Assembly (NCBI RefSeq): GCF_002117485.1
Contig: NZ_CP021030.1
Location: 1,305,001-1,369,000 of the forward strand
Direction: 5' to 3'
DNA length: 64,000 bases
Source: Rhizobium sp. NXC14
GTDB taxonomy: Bacteria; Pseudomonadota; Alphaproteobacteria; Rhizobiales; Rhizobiaceae
Below the pieces are notes generated by a model. The model saw nothing but the letters and a program-made list of their open reading frames with translations. It was not told the DNA's origin and ran no database searches. Positions 17,190 through 27,090 of this stretch are shown in pieces. Each line of letters opens with the position of its first letter. Position 1 is the first letter of the stretch. Made by a program: the position numbers and the translations under genes.

Positions 17190-18575
17190 ATGTTCGATTT
17201 AGCCCCGAGGCTCCGCACGATCGCCGTTTCCGCAGCTATCGCCGCCGGAGCCGTCCTGATCACCGTCACCCCCGTCATTGCACAGACAGCGGCGCCTGTA
17301 CCTTCGGCTGCCAGCTTGCCAAGCTTAGCGCCGATGCTCGATCATATCACCCCAGCCGTCGTTAATATCGCTGTCGTCTCGCGGTCACCAGCCGAAAACA
17401 ATCCTCTCTACAGCGATCCGAACTTCCGCCACTTCTTTGATGTGCCGGAGCAGCAACGGCGGGGTAGGATGAGTGCCGGTTCTGGGGTCATCATCGACGC
17501 TGCGAAAGGCTATGTGCTCACCAATCATCATGTCGTGGATGGCGGGACGGAGATTTCCGTCACGCTGAAGGATGGGCGTCAGTTCCCGGCAAAACTCATC
17601 GGCAGTGACAAGGAAACCGATATCGCGCTGCTCCAGATCGACGCAAAAAATCTTGTGGCGATCCAGGTCGGTGATTCCGACGCCCTCAAGGTGGGCGACT
17701 ATGTCGTTGCGATCGGGAATCCTTTCGGGCTCGGTCAAACGGTTACGTCGGGCATCGTCAGCGCCCTCGGACGCAGCGGCTTGAACATCGAAGGCTATGA
17801 AGACTTCATTCAGACGGATGCCTCGATCAATCCGGGAAATTCCGGGGGCGCCCTGGTAACGCTCGATGGCAAGCTGATCGGGGTCAATACAGCGATCCTC
17901 AGCCCCGCCGGCGCCAATGTCGGCATCGGATTTGCCGTTCCAAGCAACATGGCGGTGACGGTGATGAATCAATTGATTGCCCATAGGGAAGTGCGACGTG
18001 GCAGGCTCGGCATCGGTATCCAGAATATAACGCCCGACCTGGCTGAGGCACTAAGACTTGGCGATTTGCGGGGCGCCCTGATTGCCAATGTCGAGCCTGG
18101 CTCGTCGGCCGAGCAGGCCGGACTAAAGACCGGCGATGTGGTGACGGCGATCGACGGGCGTCCCGTTCATGGCGCGACTGACCTCAGGAATCGGATCGGC
18201 CTTACGCCGGCGGGCAGCAACGTCCGCTTGACTGTGAAGCGTGGCGATGACGAGAGGGTGATTGCTGCCACCATCGCTGCCGAAGACCACTCTCCTGCAG
18301 ATCTGTCCGGCACGGCGCTGGAGGGTGCCAGCATGCGGGACGCCCCTAAAGGGGGATTGCGGGATGGGGGCGTCTCCGGCGTGCTGATAGAGAATGTGGC
18401 TCCCGGCAGCACCGCGGCTCGCGCCGGTATTCGGGCCGGCGACTTAATCGTTGCGATAAACCGCGTTCCCGTTGCTTCCATCGCCGACTTGCGACGGACG
18501 ATTGCCGAAAAACCAGCTATAGTCGCCCTCGAACTGATCCGCGATGGCGGCCGGCTGCTGCTGGTCATCCGCTAG
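17190..18575 (+). CDS. DegQ/HtrA-type periplasmic serine protease
   Basis: 461 residues with an N-terminal signal segment (about 1-31, ending VIAQTAAP). The trypsin-like domain has a complete catalytic triad: His114 (TNHHVV), Asp144 (KETDIALL) and Ser218 (GNSGG). Two PDZ domains follow at about 270-355 and 375-460. This is the DegP/DegQ architecture of periplasmic proteases and chaperones that degrade misfolded envelope proteins. The window carries another DegP at 55431, so this is an additional paralogue linked to ftsH. The ftsH gene begins 14 bp after its stop; the two are almost certainly cotranscribed. Confidence 0.92.
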   Translation: MFDLAPRLRTIAVSAAIAAGAVLITVTPVIAQTAAPVPSAASLPSLAPMLDHITPAVVNIAVVSRSPAENNPLYSDPNFRHFFDVPEQQRRGRMSAGSGVIIDAAKGYVLTNHHVVDGGTEISVTLKDGRQFPAKLIGSDKETDIALLQIDAKNLVAIQVGDSDALKVGDYVVAIGNPFGLGQTVTSGIVSALGRSGLNIEGYEDFIQTDASINPGNSGGALVTLDGKLIGVNTAILSPAGANVGIGFAVPSNMAVTVMNQLIAHREVRRGRLGIGIQNITPDLAEALRLGDLRGALIANVEPGSSAEQAGLKTGDVVTAIDGRPVHGATDLRNRIGLTPAGSNVRLTVKRGDDERVIAATIAAEDHSPADLSGTALEGASMRDAPKGGLRDGGVSGVLIENVAPGSTAARAGIRAGDLIVAINRVPVASIADLRRTIAEKPAIVALELIRDGGRLLLVIR

Positions 18576-18589
18576 CCGGGAGCGGCCTC

Positions 18590-20425
18590 ATGGCTATGAA
18601 CAGCAAGACAAAGTTCAACATCGGATATTGGATCGCCGCCTTCTTCGTCCTCGTGGCAATCCAGTATCTTTTTGCGACGACGACGCAAGTTGCAGGGATC
18701 TCTTACAGCCAGTTCGAAACGGACCTCCGGGACGGCAAGGTCGCCGAAGTCGCCGTCTCCGACAACTTTATCCAGGGGCGCTACAAGGAGCCGCAGAACG
18801 GCCGGGCCTTTTTTCTGACGACGCGTGTGGAGCCCAGCCTCGCCCAGCAGCTTCAGAGCCATGGGGTGATCGTAACCGGTCAGATCGAAAGCACGTTCCT
18901 GCGTGATCTTCTTTCCTGGCTTATTCCCGTGGCGCTCTTCGTCGGCATCTGGATGTTCGTGCTGAGGCGCATGGGTGGCGGGATTGGCGGCGGCCTCATG
19001 CAGATCGGCAAGAGCAAGGCACGAATTTATGTCCAGTCTGACACCGGCGTGACGTTCAAGGATGTGGCCGGGGTCGACGAAGCCAAGGAGGAGCTCAAGG
19101 AAATCGTCGACTTCCTCAAGGATCCGGCAGGTTACGGCCGGCTGGGTGGCCGGATGCCGAAAGGGGTGCTGCTCGTCGGCCCACCTGGTACCGGCAAGAC
19201 CCTGCTGGCGCGCGCAGTCGCAGGGGAGGCCGGTGTACCATTTTTCTCGATTTCCGGCTCCGAATTTGTCGAGATGTTCGTCGGCGTCGGTGCTGCGCGC
19301 GTCCGCGATCTCTTTGAACAGGCGCGCGCCAAGGCGCCGGCCATCATCTTCATCGATGAGCTCGATGCACTCGGCCGCGCCCGCGGCATCGGTCCGATGG
19401 CGGGCGGTCATGATGAAAAGGAGCAGACTCTCAACCAGCTGCTCGTGGAGCTCGACGGCTTCGACTCGTCTACGGGGCTTGTATTGCTTGCCGCCACAAA
19501 CCGGCCGGAAATCCTCGATCCCGCCCTCCTCAGGGCCGGCCGCTTCGATCGCCAGGTGCTGGTCGACCGGCCTGACAAGGCCGGACGCATCGAGATCCTC
19601 AACGTGCATCTGAAGAAGTCGAAGCTGGCGCCGGAAGTCGACATCGAGCAGATTGCCGCGCTGACACCAGGGTTTACGGGTGCCGACCTTGCCAATCTCG
19701 CGAACGAGGCAACGCTGCTCGCCACGCGCCGGAAAGCCGATGCTGTCAGTATGGAGGATTTTAACAACGCGGTAGAACGCATTGTCGCAGGTCTCGAAAA
19801 GCGCAACCGGCTGCTCAATCCCAAGGAGCGGGAGATTGTCGCCCATCACGAGATGGGCCATGCACTGGTTGCGATGGCATTGCCTGGTGTCGATCCTGTC
19901 CACAAGGTTTCGATCATCCCGCGCGGCATTGGCGCGCTCGGCTATACGATTCAGCGGCCAACGGAGGATAGATTTCTGATGACCCGCGAGGAGCTCGAGA
20001 ACAAGATGGCGGTCTTGCTCGGCGGACGCGCGGCTGAATGGATCATCTATGGCCGTTTGTCCACGGGTGCGGCCGACGACCTCGTCAAGGTCACGGATAT
20101 CGCCCGCGCCATGGTTACCCGCTACGGCATGACGGAAAAGCTGGGGCACGTCGCGCTTGAGAAGGACCGGCGCTCATTCCTTGCGACAGACCAGCCCTTC
20201 TACGGACCACAGGAGCATGAATATTCCGACGAAACCGCCGCTGCGGTCGACGAAGAGGTCCGACGGATTGTCGACGAGACGTTCGGCAGGGCGGTGGAAT
20301 TGCTTCGGAAACGCAAAAGCATGCTGGAACGGGCGGCGCGGCTTCTCCTCGAAACAGAGACTCTAAATGAGACCGACTTGCGGTCCCTTCTGGTCAGGGT
20401 CGAAGCGGCGGATCAGCCCACTTGA
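18590..20425 (+). CDS. ftsH: ATP-dependent zinc metalloprotease FtsH (paralogue)
   Basis: 611 residues with two N-terminal membrane segments (about 9-29 and 107-125) around a roughly 75-residue periplasmic part. The AAA+ domain has Walker A GPPGTGKT at 197-204, Walker [11 protein letters not shown] at about 252-261 and the second region of homology [22 protein letters not shown]. The zinc site is HEMGH at 420-424. It extracts and degrades membrane and cytosolic proteins. It is shorter at the C-terminus than the usual rhizobial housekeeping FtsH (about 640 residues), and its partner is degQ, so it is likely an accessory stress copy. GGGAG lies about eight bases before the ATG. Confidence 0.95.
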   Translation: MAMNSKTKFNIGYWIAAFFVLVAIQYLFATTTQVAGISYSQFETDLRDGKVAEVAVSDNFIQGRYKEPQNGRAFFLTTRVEPSLAQQLQSHGVIVTGQIESTFLRDLLSWLIPVALFVGIWMFVLRRMGGGIGGGLMQIGKSKARIYVQSDTGVTFKDVAGVDEAKEELKEIVDFLKDPAGYGRLGGRMPKGVLLVGPPGTGKTLLARAVAGEAGVPFFSISGSEFVEMFVGVGAARVRDLFEQARAKAPAIIFIDELDALGRARGIGPMAGGHDEKEQTLNQLLVELDGFDSSTGLVLLAATNRPEILDPALLRAGRFDRQVLVDRPDKAGRIEILNVHLKKSKLAPEVDIEQIAALTPGFTGADLANLANEATLLATRRKADAVSMEDFNNAVERIVAGLEKRNRLLNPKEREIVAHHEMGHALVAMALPGVDPVHKVSIIPRGIGALGYTIQRPTEDRFLMTREELENKMAVLLGGRAAEWIIYGRLSTGAADDLVKVTDIARAMVTRYGMTEKLGHVALEKDRRSFLATDQPFYGPQEHEYSDETAAAVDEEVRRIVDETFGRAVELLRKRKSMLERAARLLLETETLNETDLRSLLVRVEAADQPT

Positions 20426-20587
20426 GTGGGCGGCACGATCAATCGGCCGCCGAGAAGGTGACAATTGCGGCCGAGACGTCGTAGGCCGGCGCGGCCTTTG
20501 CCGGGCTCAGGTGGCCTGCGGAACTTAATTCGCCGTGGCGACCTATGCCGCCTGGACTGCTTTGATCGTGCCGATCATGGCTCGGCG

Positions 20588-21001
20588 TTATTCCCCCGGC
20601 TCGAATACCATGGCGTGGCCGTTGATGCAGTAGCGCAGGCCGGTCGGCGGCGGGCCGTCGGGAAAGACGTGGCCGAGGTGGGCGTCGCAGGTGCCGCAGC
20701 GGATTTCGGTCCGCACCATACCGTAGCTCGTGTCGCGATGCTCGGTCACAGCATCGGGAGAAACCGCTTCGAAATAGCTCGGCCAGCCGCAGCCGGCGTC
20801 GAATTTCGTGTCAGAGCGGAAAAGCGGCGCGTTGCAGCCGACGCAGCGGTAGAGCCCCGTCTCGAAGGAATCCCAGTAGGGGCCGGTGAAGGCGCGTTCG
20901 GTGCCGTGCTGGCGGGTAATGCGGTATTGCTCGGGCGTGAGCTGCTCTTTCCATTCGGCGTCTGACTTATAGATCTTGGCGGTGGTTGCAGTTTCGGACA
21001 T
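20588..21001 (-). CDS. msrB: Peptide-methionine (R)-S-oxide reductase MsrB
   Basis: 137 residues with the full MsrB pattern. It has Zn-binding CVGC and CGTC pairs, [11 protein letters not shown], the [36 protein letters not shown] segment and the catalytic Cys in RYCIN. The usual RYCINS Ser is Gly here. It repairs methionine-R-sulfoxide in oxidised proteins using thioredoxin. AAAGGAGCACGTC precedes the ATG at 21001 on the minus strand. It converges on the stress island from the other side. Confidence 0.95.
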   Translation of the reverse strand: MSETATTAKIYKSDAEWKEQLTPEQYRITRQHGTERAFTGPYWDSFETGLYRCVGCNAPLFRSDTKFDAGCGWPSYFEAVSPDAVTEHRDTSYGMVRTEIRCGTCDAHLGHVFPDGPPPTGLRYCINGHAMVFEPGE

Positions 21002-21188
21002 GACGTGCTCCTTTCGCCGAAGGGCGGTTCCGTTTCGCCAGAAATGTGGTGCGCCGTCCTTGTTTCATCAAGCCTCCGGCGCCGGGCCGCGGGAATCGCG
21101 GCATGCAGCTATCAGGGAAGACGTCTGCTTTTACATCTATTAAGGGTTTTCTGTTAGGGTTAATGTTACGTACATTGAGGAGCCATTG

Positions 21189-21404
21189 GTGTTTGAAGCT
21201 GCAATCGTCCTGCTCTACGGCCTCGTGACCGTGACCGCCATGACGGTCACGCTGCTGGAGGGCTGGGCGAATCATGCCGGTTTGACGTTTCACCGTCTCG
21301 CCGGACTTGTCGCCTGCCTGCTTTGGCCGCTGACGCTTCTGCTCTTTATCCTGCACGGTTCGGTCGTCCGGCTGCTGACGCGTCTCTCCCGCTCGCTGGC
21401 CTGA
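21189..21404 (+). CDS. Small two-helix membrane protein
   Basis: About 71 residues forming two hydrophobic helices: VFEAAIVLLYGLVTVTAMTVTLL, and LVACLLWPLTLLLFILHG, followed by a short basic tail (RLLTRLSRSLA). GAGGAG at 21177-21182 sits six bases before the GTG at 21189. I see no recognisable family. It stands alone between msrB and rosR. Confidence 0.5.
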   Translation: MFEAAIVLLYGLVTVTAMTVTLLEGWANHAGLTFHRLAGLVACLLWPLTLLLFILHGSVVRLLTRLSRSLA

Positions 21405-21861
21405 TCACGGCAACTCCCTGAACCCGTGCTATTGGCGTCTTAACCTGTTTTACGCCGAACTTATGCACAGGAAGCTGTGAGTAAAGCTTGGCCTAAAGTC
21501 CTATAATTCTTCCTCAGCCATTTTTTCTCAAGAAAAACGACAAATAATAATTGGCCTTTCGGCCAAACGATGGTATTTGAAAATGCAAGTAGAATTCTGA
21601 TTGTGAATTACAATCGTACTGCTTCCAAGTCCCTCAGTTTTGATTTTTCAATGTCTAACTGGGGCCATCGCCTGGAGCAAGACGGTAGTGGTTTTCGGTC
21701 AGGCAGTATAAGAACAGGTCTCGGACTTCGGAATCTAGGGGTGGATTTCACGTTTTTCGAAACAGAAGATTGCTTCCTGTGCTTTTGCTGTTCGCTTCTA
21801 CGAGGCGGGTCTTTGGCGTGACAGTCAAAGATCGTGTGAGCATGCTAACAGGAGAAAAAAT
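21405..21861 (+). other. Long AT-rich leader region upstream of rosR
   Basis: A 457-bp gap without a convincing gene. It is clearly more AT-rich than its surroundings and contains a small perfect hairpin TTGGCC-TTTC-GGCCAA at 21551-21566. A marginal ORF at 21570-21821 has cysteine-rich, random-looking composition and no ribosome site. Ros/MucR regulators bind AT-rich DNA and autoregulate, so this region is the likely control region of rosR. Confidence 0.4.
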
Positions 21862-22293
21862 ATGACGGATATGGCGACCGGCAATGGGCCGGAGCTGCTT
21901 GTGGAACTGACGGCCGACATCGTCGCGGCTTATGTCAGCAACCATGTTGTCCCGGTCAGCGACCTGGCAAATCTGATTTCCGACGTGCATTCGGCACTGA
22001 GCAACACGTCCGTACCGCAGCCCGCTGCGGCTGTCGTCGAAAAGCAGAAGCCTGCAGTCTCTGTCCGCAAGTCCGTACAGGACGAGCAGATTACGTGCCT
22101 GGAATGCGGCGGCAACTTCAAGTCCCTCAAGCGTCACCTCATGACGCATCACAGTCTCTCGCCGGAAGAATACCGTGAGAAATGGGACCTGCCGACCGAC
22201 TACCCGATGGTAGCGCCCGCCTATGCCGAAGCGCGTTCGCGCCTGGCGAAGGAGATGGGCCTGGGTCAGCGCCGCAAGCGCGGCCGCGGCTGA
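21862..22293 (+). CDS. rosR: Ros/MucR family zinc-finger transcriptional regulator
   Basis: A 143-residue DNA-binding protein with the C2H2 finger of the Ros/MucR family. Cys79 and Cys82 (CLECGG), His92 and His96/97 (RHLMTHH) coordinate zinc, followed by [23 protein letters not shown], the family hallmark. It represses or activates exopolysaccharide, motility and symbiosis genes through AT-rich sites and is usually autoregulated. R. etli RosR and S. meliloti MucR are the named orthologues. GGAG precedes the ATG at 21862. A good terminator follows. Confidence 0.94.
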   Translation: MTDMATGNGPELLVELTADIVAAYVSNHVVPVSDLANLISDVHSALSNTSVPQPAAAVVEKQKPAVSVRKSVQDEQITCLECGGNFKSLKRHLMTHHSLSPEEYREKWDLPTDYPMVAPAYAEARSRLAKEMGLGQRRKRGRG

Positions 22294-22314
22294 GCTTTCG
22301 AAGCAGTCAACGAC

Positions 22315-22341
22315 AAAAGCCGGGTCTTGTGCCCGGCTTTT
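22315..22341 (+). terminator. Rho-independent terminator of rosR
   Basis: AAAAGCCGGG (22315-22324) pairs with CCCGGCTTTT (22332-22341) around a 7-nt loop and ends in T-rich sequence, directly after the rosR stop. Confidence 0.8.
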
Positions 22342-22668
22342 CTGTCTGTACCGCAAACATGATGCCGAAAACCGGATGCGTTTCCGGGCGCTGTCTGTCC
22401 GGGCCTGTTAAATCAAAGCAGGATTCAGACTTTAGTGCAAACGGCCCAGAGTTCATCCTGTCCTGAATGAGGATAATAATCTCCCTGACTATTCCGCCGC
22501 TGTCGCAAATCATGCACGGGGGAGACGGGATATTATCAGGAAGCCTCTCTTACGCTTGGGAGGGTGAGGTAGAATGTATTCCTATACTATAAGGAAGTGT
22601 TAATATATTCGATTGGCCGTCTCCGCAAATGCGCGATGGGCCGCGCTGACCGACCGAATCGATCGCGT
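22342..22668 (+). other. Intergenic region without a recognised gene
   Basis: 327 bp between the rosR terminator and the end of the convergent sufE-like gene. It contains AT-rich patches (about 22560-22610). I see no ORF with family-like sequence, tRNA or clear repeat. Confidence 0.5.
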
Positions 22669-23091
22669 TCAGGCCGCGGCGCGGACTTTCGCCTCATCCC
22701 GGATTCGCTTCACCATCGAGCGCAGCCCGTTCGAGCGTTGCGACGACAGGTTCTCCACCAAGCCGATCTTCGAGAAGATCTCGAAGGCATCGAGAGCAGC
22801 GATCTCGGAAGCCAGCTTGCCGGAATAGGTGGCAAGTACGATGGCGACGAGGCCGCGCACGATATGCGCGTCGGAATCGCCTTCGAAACTCATGATTGGG
22901 TTTTCCGGATCGCCCGACGTATGCGTCACCAGCCACACCTGGCTGGCGCAACCCATCACCTTGTTCTCCGAGGTGCGTTTTTCCTCGGCGAGCTCGGGCA
23001 GCGCCTTGCCCAGTTCGATGACATAGCGGTAGCGGTCTTCCCAATCGTCCAGGAAGGCGAAGTCATCGATGATCTGGTCGAGGGATGCCAT
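22669..23091 (-). CDS. sufE: SufE family Fe-S cluster assembly protein
   Basis: 140 residues matching SufE. It has an N-terminal IIDDFAFLDDWEDRYRYVIELG, the conserved Cys48 in NKVMGCASQVW that accepts sulfur from the SufS desulfurase, GDSDAHIVRGLVAIV in the middle and a C-terminal LSSQRSNGLRSMVKRI. It acts in the cytosol to pass persulfide sulfur to the SUF machinery. The ATG at 23091 (MASLDQIID) is chosen because the reading frame upstream of it is not family-like. It lies alone, away from the sufBCDS operon, as is common in rhizobia. Confidence 0.9.
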   Translation of the reverse strand: MASLDQIIDDFAFLDDWEDRYRYVIELGKALPELAEEKRTSENKVMGCASQVWLVTHTSGDPENPIMSFEGDSDAHIVRGLVAIVLATYSGKLASEIAALDAFEIFSKIGLVENLSSQRSNGLRSMVKRIRDEAKVRAAA

Positions 23092-23404
23092 AAAAAGCCT
23101 TTCACCTTTTGGCATGCTGGCAAAACGACACGGCAATTTTGCGTCCGGACATGCTCTAGGACTGCATATAGGTGATAGACCGACAGATTTGAACCGCTAA
23201 AGCTCGTCGTCTTGCCGATGCCGCACTCCAGCTTTTATTTTACGCACGTCGTTATCGAAAACCACCGCACATTATTGTGCGACATGCTCTCAAAAGAAAC
23301 GCCGTGAGGGATGGGCATCCTCACGGCGCAGCAATCTGCTGAATTAAACAGGGCAGGCACGCAGGCATGGGGCATTTCCGCGTCATGCGGACCACCGATG
23401 CAAG

Positions 23405-23512
23405 CTCTAAAGCATGTCGCGCAAAAGTGTGCAGCGGTTTTGCGTGAAAGACATGCGGTAAACCAAGGACCTAAAGCGCGGCAGGCGAATCTCAAAGATC
23501 GCACCGCTTTAG
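23405..23512 (+). repeat. Rhizobial intergenic palindromic repeat
   Basis: About 108 bp with a GCATGTC...GACATGC inverted repeat (AGCATGTCGCGCAAAAGTG at 23411 onward, AAGACATGC near 23448) and a second arm CTAAAGCGC...GCTTTAG. I recognise the AGCATGTCGCGCAAAAGTG...CTAAAGCGCG pattern as a repeat found many times in Rhizobium and Agrobacterium intergenic regions. Such elements end up in transcripts and may affect stability. The rest of the gap 23092-23584 holds nothing else I can support. Confidence 0.65.
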
Positions 23513-23584
23513 AATTCAATTGAGTAGCGGTCTCGCCTCCGAATGTTGCTCATACGCGGCGGGCCGATTGCTCGCGCAACTTCG

Positions 23585-24073
23585 TCAGATCGCCGGCTTC
23601 GGCGTCGGCAGCGGGATCGCGCCGGTTACTACGGTCGCGGCTTCATCGTCGACCGGCGGACGGTAAGGCATCGGCTGGTTGAGCGCAGCCTTTGCCTCGC
23701 GTGCCTTCTCCTGAACGGAAGGAGAGGCGAGGTAGGGTGCGGCGGCTGCCACCCGGTTTGCGGGTTCGGCGGGGCTTGCGGTCGTCGTCGGTTCGTCCGT
23801 GAATTGGCTGTCGAGAAGTTCGTAAGCGACGCGGGCGCCCTCACGGGCCCGGTAGCCGAGCGCCGTCAGGGTCTCGGCGCCTTTGGCGCAGACCTCCGGC
23901 TTGTCCGAGCACATGCCAGTGAGATAGTCATAGGCGCCGCTCGCCGCCGTGAATGCATCGGAGAGCTGCAATTGCGGGCCGCCGGCGAGCTTGTCGGATC
24001 CCTCCGTGCTGAAGACGGAAAGAAGCACGAGCACAAGGCCAAACCAGAAGGATCCTTTGATCAGAAACCACAT
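23585..24073 (-). CDS. DUF5330-type membrane-anchored protein
   Basis: A 162-residue protein with an N-terminal hydrophobic helix (FLIKGSFWFGLVLVLLSVF, about residues 3-21) that could anchor it or serve as a signal. A small helical domain follows containing two Cys (MCSDKPEVCAKG) and a Pro-rich C-terminal tail. The pattern FTAASGAYDYLTGMCSDKPEVCAKGAETLTALGYRAREGARVAYELL is shared by a group of short alphaproteobacterial proteins. The role is unknown; an envelope localisation is likely. The ATG at 24073 is used. Confidence 0.65.
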   Translation of the reverse strand: MWFLIKGSFWFGLVLVLLSVFSTEGSDKLAGGPQLQLSDAFTAASGAYDYLTGMCSDKPEVCAKGAETLTALGYRAREGARVAYELLDSQFTDEPTTTASPAEPANRVAAAAPYLASPSVQEKAREAKAALNQPMPYRPPVDDEAATVVTGAIPLPTPKPAI

Positions 24074-24524
24074 TGTCGTTGCCCATCCTGTTTTCCCGTC
24101 CGGTTCTATCGCCGAATCAGGCCGGTTGTCCGGTGTGCTTTCACCATATCGGCAAGTTGCGAATGCCGCTTTTCGAAACTCGTGCGCATTTGCGGCAAAT
24201 TTAATTCAAATTTTAGCGAAGTGCATTTGAGCCGCATTTAAGTCGAATGGGAGCGATTGTCGTTAAGTATCAGGGCGGCACCTGCTTGCAATTGCAGGGC
24301 TTTTGCCTGTTCGCCTTGCCACAGGAGTTAACGCGATGCTGAAATATGAAGGAAATCCGCCGCTTACTGGCCATTAACCACAAAAAGCAAAGGAGCGCGC
24401 GGATGCTCCAAAATGGGAATTTCTGCTCTTTCTGGCTGTGAACAGCGCCTTTGCCTTATCCTTTCCTTAAGTCGCGGCGGCCTATTGTCCGGATCGACAG
24501 ACAGCCTCTTTGGGCGGGTATTGC
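24074..24524 (+). other. Intergenic region without a recognised gene
   Basis: 451 bp between divergent genes. It contains AT-rich sequence near 24180-24250 and a small TGCAATTGCA palindrome near 24288-24297. No ORF with convincing composition was seen. It probably holds the promoters of the two flanking genes. Confidence 0.4.
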
Positions 24525-26066
24525 GTGCGAGTATTGAGTGACATTGGCGGCTGGGTGACGACCCTCGTAGACCGGGCGGCGACAAGCTGGCTTTCCCGGA
24601 CGGGCGGCGGCGAAGCCGTGCGCCAGCGCGAGCTTGCGATTCTGCGCCGCCTCGTGCTGCTCTCCTCGGCCGCTCTCGTCGCCGCGCCTGTCGGTCTTTC
24701 GGCGGTCACCAGTCCGGCCGTCGCGCTGCCGGCCGGCGTCGCCATGGTCTGCGCCGCCTTTCTCTTTTCCGCCGTCGGCAGCATCGCGCTGGCCCGCCAG
24801 GGCTCGTCCGCCGGCATTGCCGCACAGTCGGCCGAGGATTTCTTCCTCGCCGTCACCCCCGGCTTCGTCTTCTTCCTGGATCCGCACGGCAGCGTCGCCA
24901 CCATCGGCGGCCGCGACCGGCGCGATTTCCTTGCCTGGATGCGCGATCCGAAGGGCAGGGGCTTCCTGGAGCAGGTGCATGTCTCAGACCGTATCCTGTT
25001 CTTGCAGGCGCTCGATGAGCTCAGGCGCGGCGAAGACGCCGCAAGCGTCGATCTGCGCCTCGACCGGCCTTCGGTCTCGCGCGATCAGCGCCAGTTCGCC
25101 TATTTGAGAATGGACATGACGGCGCGCCGTGATGCCGATGGCGAGCTTGCCGCCGTCATCGCCCAGCTGCGCGATGTCTCCGTCGAGCAGCAGCTGCGGG
25201 CCGAAGCCCAGAACCGTGCGGCCGAGGCCGAGTCGGCAAATGATGCCAAGTCGCGCTTCCTCGCCGCGGTCAGCCACGAACTGCGCACGCCGCTGAATGC
25301 CATCCTCGGCTTCTCCGATATTCTGATCGGCGAATATTTCGGGAAGTTCGAAAACGACCGCCAGCGTGAATATGTCGGGCTCGTCCGCGAATCCGGCGCG
25401 CATCTGCTCTCCGTCGTCAATACCATGCTCGACATGAGCAAGATCGAAGCGGGGCGCTACGAGCTGATTCTCGATGCCTTCGATATCTCAAGCTCCGTCA
25501 GATCCTGCGAATCGATGCTGGCTTTGCAAGCCAAGACCAAGGGCGTCACGCTGACGAGCCGGATTCAGCGCGGGCTTGGCGAGATCGTCGCCGATCAGCG
25601 CGCCATCCAGCAGATCCTCATCAATCTCATCGGCAATGCCGTGAAATTCACCGAAGCCGGCGGCGTCGTCTCGGTCGATGCGGCGGCGCGTGACGGCATT
25701 CTGAAGCTGACGGTCAGCGATACCGGCATCGGCATTGCCGCCGATAAGCTGGCGATGCTCGGCCAACCTTTCGTCCAGATTCAGAACGATTACACCCGCC
25801 GCTTCGAGGGCAGCGGTCTCGGCCTCTCGTTGGTCAAGGGGTTAGTGGCGCTGCATGGCGGCAATTTTGCCATTGCCAGCCAGCCGGGCGAAGGTACGAT
25901 CATCACCGTTGAGATCGCGGTGGATGGCTCGGGCGCCCGGCGCGCCGAAAATGCCGGCCATGGCGCGACCGTCGAATTTCCGCCGCGGCTGAAGGACGCG
26001 GTCGGCACCGGAGCAGAATTGGAAGAGGGGCTTTTCGATGGCCGCGCGCAAGCGAAAATCGCCTAG
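24525..26066 (+). CDS. PAS-containing sensor histidine kinase
   Basis: About 513 residues. Two membrane segments near the N-terminus (LVLLSSAALVAAPVGLSAV and AVALPAGVAMVCAAFLFSAVGSIAL) are followed by a PAS-like region (about 105-220), then a HisKA domain with H-box SHELRTPLNAILGFSD (His at about residue 251) and a HATPase domain with NLIGNAVKFTEAGG, DTGIGIAADKL and GSGLGLSLVKGLV. The start is unclear: the GTG at 24525 is used, with TTG 24510 or TTG 24534 also possible. Its 3' end overlaps the peptidoglycan-binding protein gene by 29 bp, so the two are translationally coupled. The signal is unknown. Confidence 0.8.
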   Translation: MRVLSDIGGWVTTLVDRAATSWLSRTGGGEAVRQRELAILRRLVLLSSAALVAAPVGLSAVTSPAVALPAGVAMVCAAFLFSAVGSIALARQGSSAGIAAQSAEDFFLAVTPGFVFFLDPHGSVATIGGRDRRDFLAWMRDPKGRGFLEQVHVSDRILFLQALDELRRGEDAASVDLRLDRPSVSRDQRQFAYLRMDMTARRDADGELAAVIAQLRDVSVEQQLRAEAQNRAAEAESANDAKSRFLAAVSHELRTPLNAILGFSDILIGEYFGKFENDRQREYVGLVRESGAHLLSVVNTMLDMSKIEAGRYELILDAFDISSSVRSCESMLALQAKTKGVTLTSRIQRGLGEIVADQRAIQQILINLIGNAVKFTEAGGVVSVDAAARDGILKLTVSDTGIGIAADKLAMLGQPFVQIQNDYTRRFEGSGLGLSLVKGLVALHGGNFAIASQPGEGTIITVEIAVDGSGARRAENAGHGATVEFPPRLKDAVGTGAELEEGLFDGRAQAKIA

Positions 26067-26991
26067 GGGAAAGAAGCGACGGCAGCAGCCGGGCCTTGTC
26101 GTGTCCGGTGCGGCCGCTCTCGGGGGGCTCGGCCTGCAGGGCGCCTCCGCGCTGGGTGGTCTAGGGCTGCAGGGGGCGTCCGCGCTCGGCGGCGTCATCG
26201 GCCGTAATCCGTCGGTCGCCGGCGGCACGATCGCCTTCTTCGTCATCTTCTCCTTCGTTGCGGCCAACGCGCTCTGGTATCAGCCTGGCCTGCATCCGCA
26301 CCCGATTTTCCGCACCCGCGACCCGCAGTCTCCCAATGTGCTCGGTGCGCGCCGTCCAACCGACGAACAGCCGGCTGACGTCACCACCTTCCGGATCGAA
26401 CGGCCGGAGGATGCCGCCGCCACCAGCGGGACGCCGGCGCCGGCCGCAGCCGCTCAGCAGCCGAGCCAGCTCGTCATGGACATCCAGCAGCAGCTGGTGC
26501 GCCGTGGCCTCTATAACGGCACCGCCGACGGCATCATCGGTCCCCGCACCAGCGCCGCCATCCTGTTTTTCCAGGAGACCGTCGGCATGGCCCAGACTGG
26601 GGAAGCGACGCCGGAGGTGCTGGCCGCGCTGAGAACCGACGCTGACGGCCCCTCGACTGTGCCTGTGGAAAAACCGCCTGAGGATGTCACCTCGAAGGCG
26701 GCGGCGGAAGACCCGGTGGCTGCCGCGATCCGCAGCGCCGAAAAGACCGTCAAGACGGCTCCGTCAGCCGCAAAGCAGCTTCCATCGAGCGAGCTCGCCA
26801 CCGTCGACCTGGTGTTGAAAATCCAGAAGGGCCTTTCCAACATGGCCTATGCCAATGTCGGCGTCGACGGTGTGGCGGGCGAGCAGACCCGCGCCGCCAT
26901 CCGCCATTTCCAAAAGCACTATAACCTCCCCGAAAACGGCGAACCGAACGAGGCGGTGCTGAAGAAGTTGAAGGAAATCGGTGCGATCTAA
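26038..26991 (+). CDS. Membrane protein with two peptidoglycan-binding domains
   Basis: 317 residues. A basic N-terminus (ARKRKSPRGKKRRQQPG) leads into two exact copies of an 11-residue repeat, GGLGLQGASAL (residues 29-50), then a transmembrane segment (TIAFFVIFSFVAANALWY). Two peptidoglycan-binding (PG_binding_1) domains follow at about 147-197 (QQLVRRGLYNGTADGIIGPRTSAAI) and 262-312 (VGVDGVAGEQTRAAIRHFQ). It is presumably anchored in the inner membrane with domains in the periplasm. It overlaps the 3' end of the histidine kinase gene, suggesting the kinase senses or responds to the cell envelope. Confidence 0.8.
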   Translation: MAARKRKSPRGKKRRQQPGLVVSGAAALGGLGLQGASALGGLGLQGASALGGVIGRNPSVAGGTIAFFVIFSFVAANALWYQPGLHPHPIFRTRDPQSPNVLGARRPTDEQPADVTTFRIERPEDAAATSGTPAPAAAAQQPSQLVMDIQQQLVRRGLYNGTADGIIGPRTSAAILFFQETVGMAQTGEATPEVLAALRTDADGPSTVPVEKPPEDVTSKAAAEDPVAAAIRSAEKTVKTAPSAAKQLPSSELATVDLVLKIQKGLSNMAYANVGVDGVAGEQTRAAIRHFQKHYNLPENGEPNEAVLKKLKEIGAI

Positions 26992-27090
26992 GTCTTTCGC
27001 GCCATAGATTACAACCTAAGTCTAAGACCCTAGCGCCGTTTGCAACTTGTTAACCATGTTGTCCGAAGCTTTGCCCATTGCGGCGGGGGA

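Noticed and set aside
18572..20149. 525-codon open frame opposite ftsH
   Set aside because: It mirrors the ftsH codons in high-GC DNA; no family-like sequence, and ftsH on the other strand is certain.
21570..21821. 83-codon ORF upstream of rosR
   Set aside because: No ribosome site, odd Cys/Phe-rich end, and it lies in an AT-rich regulatory-looking region.
26122..26187. Tandem 33-nt repeat as a minisatellite or mobile element
   Set aside because: It encodes an in-frame 11-residue repeat in the peptidoglycan-binding protein and has only two units.
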